A stretch of 64,000 nt of DNA, from NCBI RefSeq assembly GCF_039539005.1, contig NZ_BAABCP010000001.1, positions 1,674,001 through 1,738,000 of the forward strand, given 5' to 3'. This DNA is from Microbacterium soli (GTDB lineage: Bacteria > Actinomycetota > Actinomycetes > Actinomycetales > Microbacteriaceae). The notes beneath the pieces were generated by a model. The model saw only the letters and a program-made list of their open reading frames with translations, did no database searches and had not been told where the DNA came from. Both the position numbers and the translations under genes were made by a program. Shown piece after piece: positions 33,767 to 42,541 of this stretch (positions are counted from its first letter, which is position 1; each line of letters starts with the position of its first letter).

Positions 33767-33856
33767 TTCGAAAGTGAACGAAAAGCCTTTCGAACAGGTA
33801 TATCGTGAGTGTCGCCAGGACGTCAAGAGGTCGAATCGATAACCTTTGCCGAAAGG
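33767..33856. promoter_or_regulatory. LacI-type operators in divergent GH127-operon promoter
   Basis: TTCGAAAG (33767-33774) and CTTTCGAA (33787-33794) form an inverted repeat, and CGAAA-AGCC-TTTCG lies at 33779-33792. A related element CCTTT-GCCG-AAAGG (33843-33856) overlaps the ribosome site of the regulator gene, suggesting autoregulation. Confidence 0.55.
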
Positions 33857-33865
33857 GGAGGGCGC

Positions 33866-34888
33866 ATGGGTGAGAACACGGGCACGAAGGCGGTCACGTT
33901 GAGCGACGTCGCCGCACGTGCGGGTGTGTCGATCGCCACGGCCTCGAAGGCCCTCAACGGACGCGGGGACGTCGCGGCGACGACGCGGGCCCGCGTCCGC
34001 GCGGTCGCCGAGGAGCTGTCCTTCACGCCGAACGCCATGGCGCGCGGGCTGTTGGCGGGCAGGACGGGCACGGTGGGACTGCTCACCAGCGACCTCGAGG
34101 GCCGCTTCATGCTGCCGATCCTGATGGGGGCGGAGGACGCGTTCGGCGCCGGCCGCGTCAACGTCTTCCTGTGCGATGCGCGAGGAGACGCGATCCGCGA
34201 GCAGCATCACCTCCGCGAGCTGTTGAGCAGGCGTGTGGACGGCATCATCGTCGTCGGACGGCAGACCGACCCGCGCAGCTCCCTCGGACAGGGCATCTCC
34301 GTCCCCGTCGTCTACGCCTACGCGCCGTCGGACGACCCGCGGGACCTGTCCCTCACGCCCGACAACGTCGCGGGCGGCCGCATGGCGATCGAGCACCTGC
34401 TGGCCTGCGGGCGCACCCGCATCGCCCACGTCAGCGGCGACCCGTCCTACGCCGCCGCGCAGGACCGGCTCACCGGTGCGCGCCAGGCCCTGGCGGATGC
34501 CGGGCTGCAGCTGGTCGGCGACCCCATGTTCGCGGAATGGAGCGAGCACTGGGGACGGGATGCCACCGCACTGCTGCTGCAGCGCCACCCGGACATCGAT
34601 GCGATCTTCTGCGGCTCGGATCAGATCGCCCGCGGAGCGCTGGACTCGGCGCGGGATCTCGGACGCGCCGTTCCCGACGACCTGGCCGTCATCGGATACG
34701 ACAACTGGGAGGTGCTGGCCGAGAACTCCCGCCCCGAGCTGACCAGCATCGACGCGAACCTGCAGCAGCTCGGGCGGCAGGCGGCGCAGAAGGTGTTCGA
34801 GGCCATCGACGGCATCGACGTCGGCGCCGGGGTGCGCCATCTCCCGGTGCGGCTCGCGATCCGCGGGTCCACGATCGCCCGCCGATGA
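33866..34888 (+). CDS. LacI-family transcriptional regulator (GH127 operon)
   Basis: Repressor of 340 residues. The helix-turn-helix reads VTLSDVAARAGVSIATASKALN, the hinge FTPNAMARGLLAGRTGTVGL, and the sensor domain contains IFCGSDQIARGAL and LAVIGYDNWEVL. ATG 33866 has GGGGAGG directly upstream. It is divergent from the binding-protein operon for GH127, with CTTTCGAA-type elements between them. It ends 24 bp before the third copy of the 56-bp palindrome. Confidence 0.92.
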   Translation: MGENTGTKAVTLSDVAARAGVSIATASKALNGRGDVAATTRARVRAVAEELSFTPNAMARGLLAGRTGTVGLLTSDLEGRFMLPILMGAEDAFGAGRVNVFLCDARGDAIREQHHLRELLSRRVDGIIVVGRQTDPRSSLGQGISVPVVYAYAPSDDPRDLSLTPDNVAGGRMAIEHLLACGRTRIAHVSGDPSYAAAQDRLTGARQALADAGLQLVGDPMFAEWSEHWGRDATALLLQRHPDIDAIFCGSDQIARGALDSARDLGRAVPDDLAVIGYDNWEVLAENSRPELTSIDANLQQLGRQAAQKVFEAIDGIDVGAGVRHLPVRLAIRGSTIARR

Positions 34889-34912
34889 CCCGCCCCACTC
34901 CACCTCGCTGCT

Positions 34913-34968
34913 CCCGTCGCACTTTCTGTCGCCTCGAGGGCCCTCGAGGCGACAGAAAGTGCGACGGG
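34913..34968. repeat. 56-bp palindromic repeat, copy 3 (perfect)
   Basis: Identical to copy 2 over the full 56 bases. It lies between the convergent LacI and helix-turn-helix regulator genes, where a bidirectional terminator would be expected. Confidence 0.9.
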
Positions 34969-34998
34969 AACGGGAAACGGGGAACGGGTTCCGAGGGG

Positions 34999-35922
34999 TC
35001 AGACGGCGACCGGCTCCTCGACGGCGAGCCGTGCGAGCGCGGCCTCCTCGGGCGAGCCGGCCTCGGGGTGGAACATCACGAGAGTCATGTCCTCCACGCC
35101 GTCGATGACGAGTCGCTCGCGGTGCAGGTTCAGCTCGCCGAGCCGGGGATGGGCGAAGCGCAGCGTCGTGGCGCGCTGCCCTCGCACCTCATGGCGGCTC
35201 CACAGCATCCGGAAGCGCGGACTGAGCGCCTGCAGACCCGTGACCAGTTCGAGGAGCCGAGGATCCTCGATGTCCGCCCCCGCGGTCTGGCGCAGGTTCG
35301 CCACGAGGCACTCGGTGATGGTCTCCCATTCCGGCAGCAGTGACTGCTCCGCGGGATCCAGGAACAGATCGCGCAGCTGGTTGCGCCCCGCGGCGAGCCT
35401 CGGGGAGAGCGCCGTGGCGTGCGCGTTGGCGGCGAGGATGCCGAAGTACCTGTCCTCGACGAAGGCCGGCAGAGACAGCGCGTGCAGCAGGTTCAGGGTG
35501 CTCGCCGGCGGGGTGAGCACGGAGAGCCGCCGATGCCCGCCGTGCCCGGAGGTCGCGGCCAGCAGATGCAGATGGACGACGCTCTCCTCGTCGAGCCGGA
35601 GCGCACGGGCTATCGCGTCCAGCACCTGCGCGGACGGGTTGCGGTCGCGGCCGCGCTCGAGACGCAGGTAGTAGTCGGCGCTGATGCCGGCCAGCAGTGC
35701 CACCTCCTCCCGCCGGAGCCCGGGGACGCGGCGCACCCCCGTGCGGGACAGCCCGGCCTGCTCCGGGGTGATGCGCGCCCGCCGCGCGCGCAGGTAGGAG
35801 CCCAGCGGGTTGCGCGCCTCCCGCAGCAGCTCTGCGGACGGATGCGGGCGGTTGCGCGGGGTGGCGGGTCTTGTCGGGGCCAGGGACAGACGGGGCCCTG
35901 GCTGATGCTGATCGGCGTGCAT
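34999..35922 (-). CDS. XRE-type helix-turn-helix regulator with MmyB-like ligand-binding domain
   Basis: Regulator of about 307 residues. The DNA-binding part contains LGSYLRARRARITPEQAG, RRVPGLRREEVALLAGISADYYLRLERGRD, the hallmark of this actinobacterial group. The rest matches the MmyB-like PAS-related domain, with FGILAANAHATALSP and TTLRFAHPRLGELNLHRERLVIDG. Start is uncertain: ATG 35922 or an upstream GTG at 35949, neither with a strong ribosome site. It is divergent from an SDR gene 47 bp away, the usual partner of these regulators, which it probably represses. Confidence 0.88.
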   Translation of the reverse strand: MHADQHQPGPRLSLAPTRPATPRNRPHPSAELLREARNPLGSYLRARRARITPEQAGLSRTGVRRVPGLRREEVALLAGISADYYLRLERGRDRNPSAQVLDAIARALRLDEESVVHLHLLAATSGHGGHRRLSVLTPPASTLNLLHALSLPAFVEDRYFGILAANAHATALSPRLAAGRNQLRDLFLDPAEQSLLPEWETITECLVANLRQTAGADIEDPRLLELVTGLQALSPRFRMLWSRHEVRGQRATTLRFAHPRLGELNLHRERLVIDGVEDMTLVMFHPEAGSPEEAALARLAVEEPVAV

Positions 35923-35969
35923 ACCGTTGCCAACAGGGTGCGCATGCACGCTATTTCGGAAGGATGGTC

Positions 35970-36653
35970 ATGACCGTAACACTCATCACCGGGGCCACCC
36001 GCGGCATCGGACTCGAGACCGCTCGGCAGCTCGTGGCGGCCGGGCACGTGGTCTACGTGGGTGCTCGCGACGCGGAGCAGGGGAGGAGGGTCGCGGAGGA
36101 CATCGGTGCACGCACCGTGCAGCTCGATGTGACCGATGACGCATCCGTGGCGGCGGCGCTCGCCGCGATCGAGGCTGAGCAGGGCTTGCTGGACGTGCTG
36201 GTCAACAACGCGGGCGTGCTGGAGACCGGCTGGGACCCTGCGGCCGCGACGCGCTCCTTCGAGGTCAACGTCATCGGGGTGCTGCGCGTGACCGAGGCGG
36301 CCCTCCCGCTGCTGCGCAGGTCGGACAGCGCCAGCGTGGTCACCGTCTCCAGCAGCGCCGGGTCGTTCTGGGCCGCCACCACGCCGGAGCGCCCGGAGTA
36401 CGGCCTGTCGGTGCCGCTCTACTCGGCGTCGAAGGCGGCGGCCAGCATGCTGACCCTGCAGTACGCGAAGGCGAACCCCGGCATCCGGTTCAACGCCCTC
36501 GAGCCGGGATCGACGGCCACCGACATGACGGCGGCGTTCGGCATCGGCCGCCCCGTCGCCGAGAGCGCGCAGGTGGTCGTCCGCCTGGCGACCCAGGGCC
36601 CGGACGGCCCGACCGGGACGCTCCAGGACGAGCACGGCGTGCTGGCCTGGTGA
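35970..36653 (+). CDS. Short-chain dehydrogenase/reductase (SDR)
   Basis: SDR of 227 residues, slightly short. The nucleotide-binding motif TGATRGIG is at residues 7-14, NNAG in LLDVLVNNAGVL, and the catalytic residues in SSSAGSFWA and YSASKAA. It contains the stretch TGTLQDEHGVLAW at the C-terminus, seen in carbonyl-reductase-like members paired with HTH regulators. GGAAGG precedes the ATG at 35970 by six bases. The divergent MmyB-type regulator probably controls it. A role in detoxifying a carbonyl compound is inference. Confidence 0.9.
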   Translation: MTVTLITGATRGIGLETARQLVAAGHVVYVGARDAEQGRRVAEDIGARTVQLDVTDDASVAAALAAIEAEQGLLDVLVNNAGVLETGWDPAAATRSFEVNVIGVLRVTEAALPLLRRSDSASVVTVSSSAGSFWAATTPERPEYGLSVPLYSASKAAASMLTLQYAKANPGIRFNALEPGSTATDMTAAFGIGRPVAESAQVVVRLATQGPDGPTGTLQDEHGVLAW

Positions 36654-36661
36654 GGGGGCGA

Positions 36662-36695
36662 CCTCCCCGGCCCGCGCGATGAGCGGTCGGGGAGG
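36662..36695. terminator. Terminator hairpin between convergent SDR and epimerase genes
   Basis: CCTCCCCG (36662-36669) and CGGGGAGG (36688-36695) form an 8-bp stem in the 75-bp gap between two converging genes. Confidence 0.5.
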
Positions 36696-36728
36696 ACGCC
36701 GGCGAGGCGGACGGCGGCGTCGTCCGCC

Positions 36729-37574
36729 TCACACGTGGTCGCGCCAGGTGTGCCGGGGCTCGAACCCCAGCACCTCCCTGGCGTGATCGATCGAGAGCAG
36801 CGTCTCGTGCTCGCCCACCTCGCGCGTGACGGGGACGTCGGGGAAAACCTCCGCGATGAGCTCGCCGTTCGGGCGGGACATGACGGTGTCGGCGGCGGCG
36901 ATGATGAACCGGTCGAAGCCGGGGCCCGCCACCTGCAGCGCGCGCTCCACGGCCTGCGCACCGTCCCGTGCGTCGATGTACCCCCACAGGTTCCACTTGC
37001 GCCGCAACGGGTCGGCGTCGAAGGACGGGAACTGCGCGTAGTCCTCGGGCACCATGACGTTCGAGAAGCGCAGCGCGGTGATCGACAGGTCCGGATGCCA
37101 GCGCACGAGCTCCCTCGCCAGCTGCTCCTCCAGGGCCTTCACGAGCGAGTACACGGATTCCGGTCGCGCCGGATACTCCTCGTCGACGGGGATGTACGGC
37201 GGCGGGACGTCGAACGGCAGGCCCAGCACCGTCTCGCTGGACGCGTAGACGATGCGTCGGATGCCGAGCCTGGCCGCCGCCCAGAACACGTTGAAGGTGG
37301 CCGGCATGTTGTTGTGGAACGTGGCCACGTCGCTACGGATGCCGGGGGCGGGGATCGCGCCGAGGTGCACCACGGCGTCGATGCCGTCATGGAGGTCGCC
37401 CACGGCGGTGAGCGCGTCGACGACCTGCCCGTAGTCGGTGAGGTCGACCTGCACGAAGTCCGGGCCGCGGGCGCCCACGACGTCCATCCCGATCACATCC
37501 CAGCCGTTCGCGCGCAGCTCGCGGGCGACCACGCTGCCGAGCTTGCCGGATGATCCTGTCAGTGCGATGCGCAT
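36729..37574 (-). CDS. NAD-dependent epimerase/dehydratase family protein
   Basis: Extended SDR of 281 residues. The N-terminal TGSSGKLGSVVARELRANGW binds the dinucleotide, HLGAIPAP follows near residue 70, and the catalytic YSLVK lies near residue 143 with an upstream Ser in YASSETV. Its length and pattern resemble uronate-dehydrogenase-like and sugar-epimerase-like members. It lies downstream of the GH51 gene on the same strand, separated by a strong hairpin, so it may be a separate unit or weakly co-transcribed. A sugar or sugar-acid substrate is likely from context; which one cannot be read. Confidence 0.88.
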   Translation of the reverse strand: MRIALTGSSGKLGSVVARELRANGWDVIGMDVVGARGPDFVQVDLTDYGQVVDALTAVGDLHDGIDAVVHLGAIPAPGIRSDVATFHNNMPATFNVFWAAARLGIRRIVYASSETVLGLPFDVPPPYIPVDEEYPARPESVYSLVKALEEQLARELVRWHPDLSITALRFSNVMVPEDYAQFPSFDADPLRRKWNLWGYIDARDGAQAVERALQVAGPGFDRFIIAAADTVMSRPNGELIAEVFPDVPVTREVGEHETLLSIDHAREVLGFEPRHTWRDHV

Positions 37575-37619
37575 GCGTCCTGCCTTCCCCGTGCTCCGAT
37601 CGCAACGCTACCGGTGCGG

Positions 37620-37643
37620 GAGCACCGGCGGCAGCCGGTGCTC
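37620..37643 (-). terminator. Terminator hairpin at the end of the GH51 gene
   Basis: GAGCACCGGC (37620-37629) and GCCGGTGCTC (37634-37643) form a 10-bp perfect stem with a 4-base loop. The stem reaches into the GH51 stop codon. Confidence 0.7.
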
Positions 37644-39165
37644 ATCCCAGTTCGATGACCGACCACGACAGCGCAGGCAGGGTCGCGCGCACAGCGCCGT
37701 CGACGACCTCGGCGGCGGTCAGCGGCACCATGTGCACGGCATCCGGAGCCGCCTCGAGATTGGCCGTATGACGGTCCCCGCCCTCGGGAATCGTCAGCGT
37801 CTCCGCCTTCAGCAGCCGCAGGTCGCTGAACCCGTGCAGATCGACCGTCAGATCCGACGCGTCGACCAGCGACCGGTTGGCGACGAACACGACGACCCGC
37901 CCGGACTCCTCGTCCCACGTGGCGGCCGCATCCACCGCATCCACGTCGCCGTAGCGCTTCGTGGTGATCTGCGATGCCGACACGGCGGTCTGCAGGATGC
38001 GTCCGCGGGCCAGCCGCGCCATGCGCTCGAAGGGCCAGAAGCTCGTCTGCCGCCAGGCGGACCCGCCCTCCTCCGAGCGGATCGGGGCGATGACGTTGAC
38101 CAGCTGCGCCTGGTTGGCGATCTTCACCCGGTCCCCGTGCCGCAGCAGGCTGTTCAGGAAGGTGCCCACGACCACGGCATCCGTGACCGAGTAGGTGTCC
38201 TCGATGAGCCGCGGGTGCTCGCGCCACGTCTTCGAGACCCGGTGCGGCTGGTCGTCGGTGTCGAGCCCGGACTGATACCAGACGTTCCATTCGTCGAAGG
38301 AGATGTCCACCTGCTTGGTGTGCTTGCCTGCGGCCCTGACGGCATCGATGGTGGCCACGACGCCGTCGATGAAGGCGTCCATCTCCACGGCCTCGGCGAG
38401 GAACGACTCCGCGTCGCCGTCGTGCTCCTGGTAGTAGGCGTGCATCGAGATGTAGTCGACCTCGTCGTAGGCATGGGTGAGCACCGTGTGCTCCCAGGAG
38501 CCGAACGTCGGCATCGAGCGGCCCGAGGACCCGACCGCGACCAGCTCGATGGAATCGTCGACGAGCTTCATGGCCTTGGCGGCCTCCTGCGCCAGCCGGC
38601 CGTACTCGTGCGCGGTCTTGTGACCGATCTGCCAGGGGCCGTCGAGCTCGTTGCCCAAGCACCAGAGCTTGATGTCGAACGGATCGGCGGCTCCGTTGCG
38701 TCGCCGCAGGTCGGACCAGTGCGTTCCGCCGGGGTGGTTGGCGTACTCGACCAGCGCACGCGCGGCCTCCACACCGCGGGTGCCCAGGTTCACGGCCTCC
38801 ATCACCTCGACGTCGGCCTCGCGCGCCCAGTCGACGAACTCGTGCAGACCGAACGCGTTGGTCTCGATCGTGTGCCAGGCGCCGTCGATCCGCACCGGGC
38901 GATCGGCGGCCGGGCCGATTCCGTCCTCCCAGCGGTACCCGGAGACGAAGTTGCCGCCCGGGTAGCGCACGACGGTCGGACCCATCTCCCGCACCAGAGC
39001 CAGCACATCCTTCCGGAAGCCGCGCTCATCGGCCTGGGGATGCCCGGGCTCGAAGATCCCGGTGTAGACGCAGCGTCCCATGTGCTCGACGAACGAGCCG
39101 AACAGGCGTCGGGGGACGTCGGCGATCGTGAAGTCGCGGTCGATGGTGATGCGGGCGTGGGTCAT
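37642..39165 (-). CDS. Alpha-L-arabinofuranosidase, glycoside hydrolase family 51
   Basis: GH51 enzyme of 507 residues, the normal length, releasing alpha-linked L-arabinose from oligosaccharides in the cytoplasm. The acid/base Glu173 is in CLGNELDGPW and the nucleophile Glu292 in SFDEWNVWY. Other family stretches are VRYPGGNFVSGYRWEDGIGP and SMHAYYQ. There is no signal peptide. It follows two permease genes and a binding-protein gene and is the last gene of that operon. With the GH127 enzyme nearby, the cell can remove both anomers of arabinofuranose, and the araBAD genes downstream use the released sugar. Confidence 0.96.
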   Translation of the reverse strand: MTHARITIDRDFTIADVPRRLFGSFVEHMGRCVYTGIFEPGHPQADERGFRKDVLALVREMGPTVVRYPGGNFVSGYRWEDGIGPAADRPVRIDGAWHTIETNAFGLHEFVDWAREADVEVMEAVNLGTRGVEAARALVEYANHPGGTHWSDLRRRNGAADPFDIKLWCLGNELDGPWQIGHKTAHEYGRLAQEAAKAMKLVDDSIELVAVGSSGRSMPTFGSWEHTVLTHAYDEVDYISMHAYYQEHDGDAESFLAEAVEMDAFIDGVVATIDAVRAAGKHTKQVDISFDEWNVWYQSGLDTDDQPHRVSKTWREHPRLIEDTYSVTDAVVVGTFLNSLLRHGDRVKIANQAQLVNVIAPIRSEEGGSAWRQTSFWPFERMARLARGRILQTAVSASQITTKRYGDVDAVDAAATWDEESGRVVVFVANRSLVDASDLTVDLHGFSDLRLLKAETLTIPEGGDRHTANLEAAPDAVHMVPLTAAEVVDGAVRATLPALSWSVIELG

Positions 39166-39249
39166 GGTTCTCCTTGCGGTGCGGTCTCGAGGTCTCAGGA
39201 CGGGTCGGAATCTCGGGGGTGTGGCGGCGAACGTCGCTCGGCGGACCGG

Positions 39250-40161
39250 CTACTGGCCGCCGAAGCCGCTGGTGGCGACGCCCTTGACGATCTGCTTCTG
39301 GAAGATCAGGAAGATGATGATCAGCGGCAGGGCTGCCAGCACGGCCTGCGCCATGACCTGCGCGTACTGCACACCGTACGCGCTGATCACCGTCTGCAGG
39401 CCCACCGGCAGCGTCATCAGCGTGGTGTCGTTGATGACGAGGAACGGCCAGAGGAAGTTGTTCCAGGCGCCGATGAAGACGAAGATCGCGACGGATGCCA
39501 GGATCGGCCGTGACAGCGGGAGCGCGATCGACCAGAAGATGCGGAACCTGTTCGCGCCGTCCACGCGCGCGGCGTCCTCCAGCTCGATGGGGACCGCGTC
39601 GAAGAACTTCTTCAGGATGAACACCATCGCCGGCGCCACCACCTGGGGCAGGATGAGTCCCCAGTAGGTGTCGACCATGTTGAAGGCCAGCATCTCGTAG
39701 AACAGCGGGATGATCAGCACCTGGGGCGGTACGACGATCGACGCGATGATCGTGACGAACAGCCAGCGGCGCCCGCGGAAGTCCAGGCGCGAGAACGCAT
39801 AGGCGGCGCCTGCGGAGATCGCCACGGTGATGACCGTGATCGCGACCGAGGTGAGCAGGCTGTTCCAGGCCCAGATGTACACGTTGCCCTGGGACAGGAT
39901 CGCGGAGAACGCGTCGAGGGTCGGTCCGCTCGCACCGATCCACGAGGGATCGCCGGAGGCGGCATCCGTCTCGGTCTTGAATCCTGTCGCCACGGCCCAC
40001 AGGAACGGCAGCAGCCAGCCCACCGCGAGCACGGCGAGGATGAGGAACGCCACCACCCGCAGCGGGGCGAACGGCTTCCCTCCCGGCAGGTGCGCACGGC
40101 GCGCGCGGCGCGGTCGGGCGACGGTGACGGCTTCGGTCGGCGAGAGCGTTGCGGTGGACAT
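39250..40161 (-). CDS. Sugar ABC transporter permease (CUT1, MalG-like)
   Basis: Permease of 303 residues with six hydrophobic segments. The EAA loop reads ELEDAARVDGANRFRIFWSI. AAGGAG lies five bases before ATG 40161, which shares one base with the upstream stop. It forms the channel with the preceding permease for arabino-oligosaccharides. Confidence 0.92.
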   Translation of the reverse strand: MSTATLSPTEAVTVARPRRARRAHLPGGKPFAPLRVVAFLILAVLAVGWLLPFLWAVATGFKTETDAASGDPSWIGASGPTLDAFSAILSQGNVYIWAWNSLLTSVAITVITVAISAGAAYAFSRLDFRGRRWLFVTIIASIVVPPQVLIIPLFYEMLAFNMVDTYWGLILPQVVAPAMVFILKKFFDAVPIELEDAARVDGANRFRIFWSIALPLSRPILASVAIFVFIGAWNNFLWPFLVINDTTLMTLPVGLQTVISAYGVQYAQVMAQAVLAALPLIIIFLIFQKQIVKGVATSGFGGQ

Positions 40162-41102
40162 CACAGCTCCTTCTTGCGGCGGGTCACGACGGCCTGGGCG
40201 ACGCCGACGATGACGATCAGGGCGAAGAACACGTAGGAGATGGCGGCGGAGAAGCCGAACCGGTAGCTGACGAACCCGGCCTCGTAGATGTACTGGACGA
40301 TCGAGCGGGTGGTGTCGCTCGCGACTCCGCCGAGCATCTGATACGCCTGGTCGAACAGCTTCAACGATGCGAGGATCTGCAGGATCAGGATGAGCACCGT
40401 CGCCGGACCCAGCTGGGGCAGCGTGATCGACCAGAACTGGCGCCATCCTCCTGCGCCGTCCAGCGATGCCGCCTCATACTGCTGGGAGGGGATGTTCTGC
40501 ATGGCGGCGAGGTACAGCAGGAAGTTGAAGCCGACCGTCCACCACACGGTGGCGATCACGATCGACAGCATGTTCGTGTCGGGGTTCTGCAGCCAGGCGA
40601 TCGGCTCCAGCCCCACCGCCTCGAGGATGCTGTTGGCGGCACCGATCTGCGGGTTGAAGATCCACACCCAGATCTGGGAGATGACGGTGGATGCCAGCAG
40701 GTACGGCATGAAGAACGACAGGCGCCACAGCCACTGGCCGGGCAGCCCGCGATCGACGAGCGCGGCCATGAGCAGGGCGAGGACGACGAGCGGCACGGTC
40801 GACAGCACGGTGAACCACACCGTGTTCCACAGCGACTGCCACATCACCGGGTCGCCCAGCGCCTCGGCGTAGTTGGCGAAGCCGACGAACCCGCCGCCCT
40901 GACCGGTCAGCGATTGATCGGTGAAGCTCAGGTAGACGCCGTGCACGATGGGCCAGACGAGGAACAGCACGAAGGCGATGAGGAACGGCGCGAGGAACGC
41001 CCAGCTGACCAGCTGCTCGTGACGTGCGGGGCCGGTCGTGCGCAGCGCCGCGCCGCCACTGCGGCCGGTGACGACCGCATGGGTGTCCGCGATGGCGGTC
41101 AT
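40161..41102 (-). CDS. Sugar ABC transporter permease (CUT1, MalF-like)
   Basis: Permease of 313 residues with six hydrophobic segments and the EAA loop YEAASLDGAGGWRQFWSITL. ATG 41102 shares one base with the stop of the binding-protein gene (TGATG), which decides the start over a GTG at 41111. Confidence 0.92.
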   Translation of the reverse strand: MTAIADTHAVVTGRSGGAALRTTGPARHEQLVSWAFLAPFLIAFVLFLVWPIVHGVYLSFTDQSLTGQGGGFVGFANYAEALGDPVMWQSLWNTVWFTVLSTVPLVVLALLMAALVDRGLPGQWLWRLSFFMPYLLASTVISQIWVWIFNPQIGAANSILEAVGLEPIAWLQNPDTNMLSIVIATVWWTVGFNFLLYLAAMQNIPSQQYEAASLDGAGGWRQFWSITLPQLGPATVLILILQILASLKLFDQAYQMLGGVASDTTRSIVQYIYEAGFVSYRFGFSAAISYVFFALIVIVGVAQAVVTRRKKEL

Positions 41103-42436
41103 CACTGCCACCTTCCTTCCGGGTCGGCGGGGTTGGGCTGGGCGAGCAGCGTGTTCACGCGGTCGGTGAACCTGTCGATCGCCGCGCCGGGATCATCGCC
41201 GCTGAGCAGCACGCCCTGCACGGCCGCGCCGAACTCGCCCTGGAAGTTGGAGCCGGAGCCGGTGAACCAGGCCTCGGGGTCGTAGACCACGTGCTCCGCA
41301 GCCTCCGCGTAGTGCGCCTGCGGCAGCAGCCCCGCGTACTCGGAGGACTCGGTCACGGGCAGGTACGCCGGGATGTGCCCGGCCTCCGCCCAGCCGAACG
41401 AGCCCTGGAGCATGTCGGCGACGAACCGGTAGGTCAGATCGCGGCGGTGCGCGTCGGCGTCCGCCTGGTGGGGGAGCACGAAGGAGTGGGAGTCGGCGTA
41501 CACCGCGGGCGTGCCGTAGATCGTCGGGATCATCGTGGCGTCGAACGGCAGGCCGGCGTTCTGCATGGTGCGCAGCTCCCACACGCCGGTCATCAGCATG
41601 CCGCTCTCCCCGGTCGCGAACTCCGCGATCGCGGTTCCGTAGTCGTTCTGCGCGGCGGCGATCTCGCCGTCCAGCAGCGACTGCATGAACATGAGCGTCT
41701 CGACCGCGGCATCCCTGTCGATGCCCATCTCACCGCCCACCGGCAGGTCGATGGCCATCCCGTGCTGTGCGTACAGGCCGTAGAACAGCCGCCACATCTG
41801 CGCGCCGTCGCCGAGGTAGCCGTACGACAGCGCGTGGCCGCCGGCCACCGCGCCGACCTCGCGCAGCTGATCGAGGAACTGCTCGGGCGTGGAGGCCGGC
41901 TTCAGCCGGCCGTCGGAGTCGAGCACGCCCGCGGCATCGCAGATGTCGGTGTTGAACATGAGCACGAACGGATGCGCGTCCAGGGCGACGCTGAAACGCC
42001 GCCCGCCGACGATGCCCTTCTGCCAGATCGGTGCGGGGAAGGTCGACTCGTCCACGCCGAGCTCGGCGAGTCGGTCGAGATCCCAGTCGTCCAGAAGCCC
42101 GCCCGGCGCCCACCCCGCCACGCGCGTCGCGTGCATGATCGCGATGTCGGGAGCGCGCCCCCCTGCTCCCGCCATCGCGAGCTTCGTGTAGTAGGGCGTC
42201 CCCCACGCCAGCACCGTGGGGCGAATGCGGTAGGCGTCCTGGGCGGCGTTGGCGGCGTCCAGCAGCTGCGACATGGTGACGCCGTCACCGCCGGAGAGCA
42301 GATGCCAGAACTGGAGGGTCTGGGCGGTGGAGCCGGATGCGGATGCCGGTGCGCAGCCGGCCAGTGCGGCCGTGCCCGCCAGCAGAGAGGCGGCGGTGAG
42401 GAACTGCCTGCGGGTCAGATCGGGTGGGGGCGTCAT
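41102..42436 (-). CDS. Sugar ABC transporter substrate-binding lipoprotein with Tat-type signal
   Basis: Solute-binding protein of 444 residues. The N-terminus carries TRRQFLTAASLLAG, a twin-arginine signal, with the lipobox ALAGC, so it is probably exported folded by Tat and then lipidated. The mature protein starts with LQFWHLLSGGDGVTM. AAAGGAG precedes ATG 42436; an upstream TTG is less likely. It is first in the operon with two permeases and the GH51 enzyme. The ligand is probably an arabino-oligosaccharide. Tat export sets it apart from the other binding proteins here, which have Sec-type signals. Confidence 0.9.
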   Translation of the reverse strand: MTPPPDLTRRQFLTAASLLAGTAALAGCAPASASGSTAQTLQFWHLLSGGDGVTMSQLLDAANAAQDAYRIRPTVLAWGTPYYTKLAMAGAGGRAPDIAIMHATRVAGWAPGGLLDDWDLDRLAELGVDESTFPAPIWQKGIVGGRRFSVALDAHPFVLMFNTDICDAAGVLDSDGRLKPASTPEQFLDQLREVGAVAGGHALSYGYLGDGAQMWRLFYGLYAQHGMAIDLPVGGEMGIDRDAAVETLMFMQSLLDGEIAAAQNDYGTAIAEFATGESGMLMTGVWELRTMQNAGLPFDATMIPTIYGTPAVYADSHSFVLPHQADADAHRRDLTYRFVADMLQGSFGWAEAGHIPAYLPVTESSEYAGLLPQAHYAEAAEHVVYDPEAWFTGSGSNFQGEFGAAVQGVLLSGDDPGAAIDRFTDRVNTLLAQPNPADPEGRWQ

Positions 42437-42464
42437 CAATCACTCCTTTGTGAACGGCACCATC

Positions 42465-42480
42465 ATTACATCGTGGTAAT
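42465..42480. promoter_or_regulatory. LacI-type operator upstream of the GH51 operon
   Basis: ATTAC (42465-42469) and GTAAT (42476-42480) flank ATCGTG in the 105-bp gap between the LacI gene and its downstream binding-protein gene. AT-rich for its surroundings and placed where a repressor of the operon would act. Confidence 0.5.
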
Positions 42481-42541
42481 CGTGTGCACAAGACCTCATC
42501 GGGAGAAGGTCGCTGCAAGGGTGCGGAGCTCGTGCTCGGAG

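Noticed and set aside
27312..34968. The three 56-bp palindromes as a CRISPR array
   Set aside because: They are kilobases apart with genes between them and no regular spacers or cas genes.
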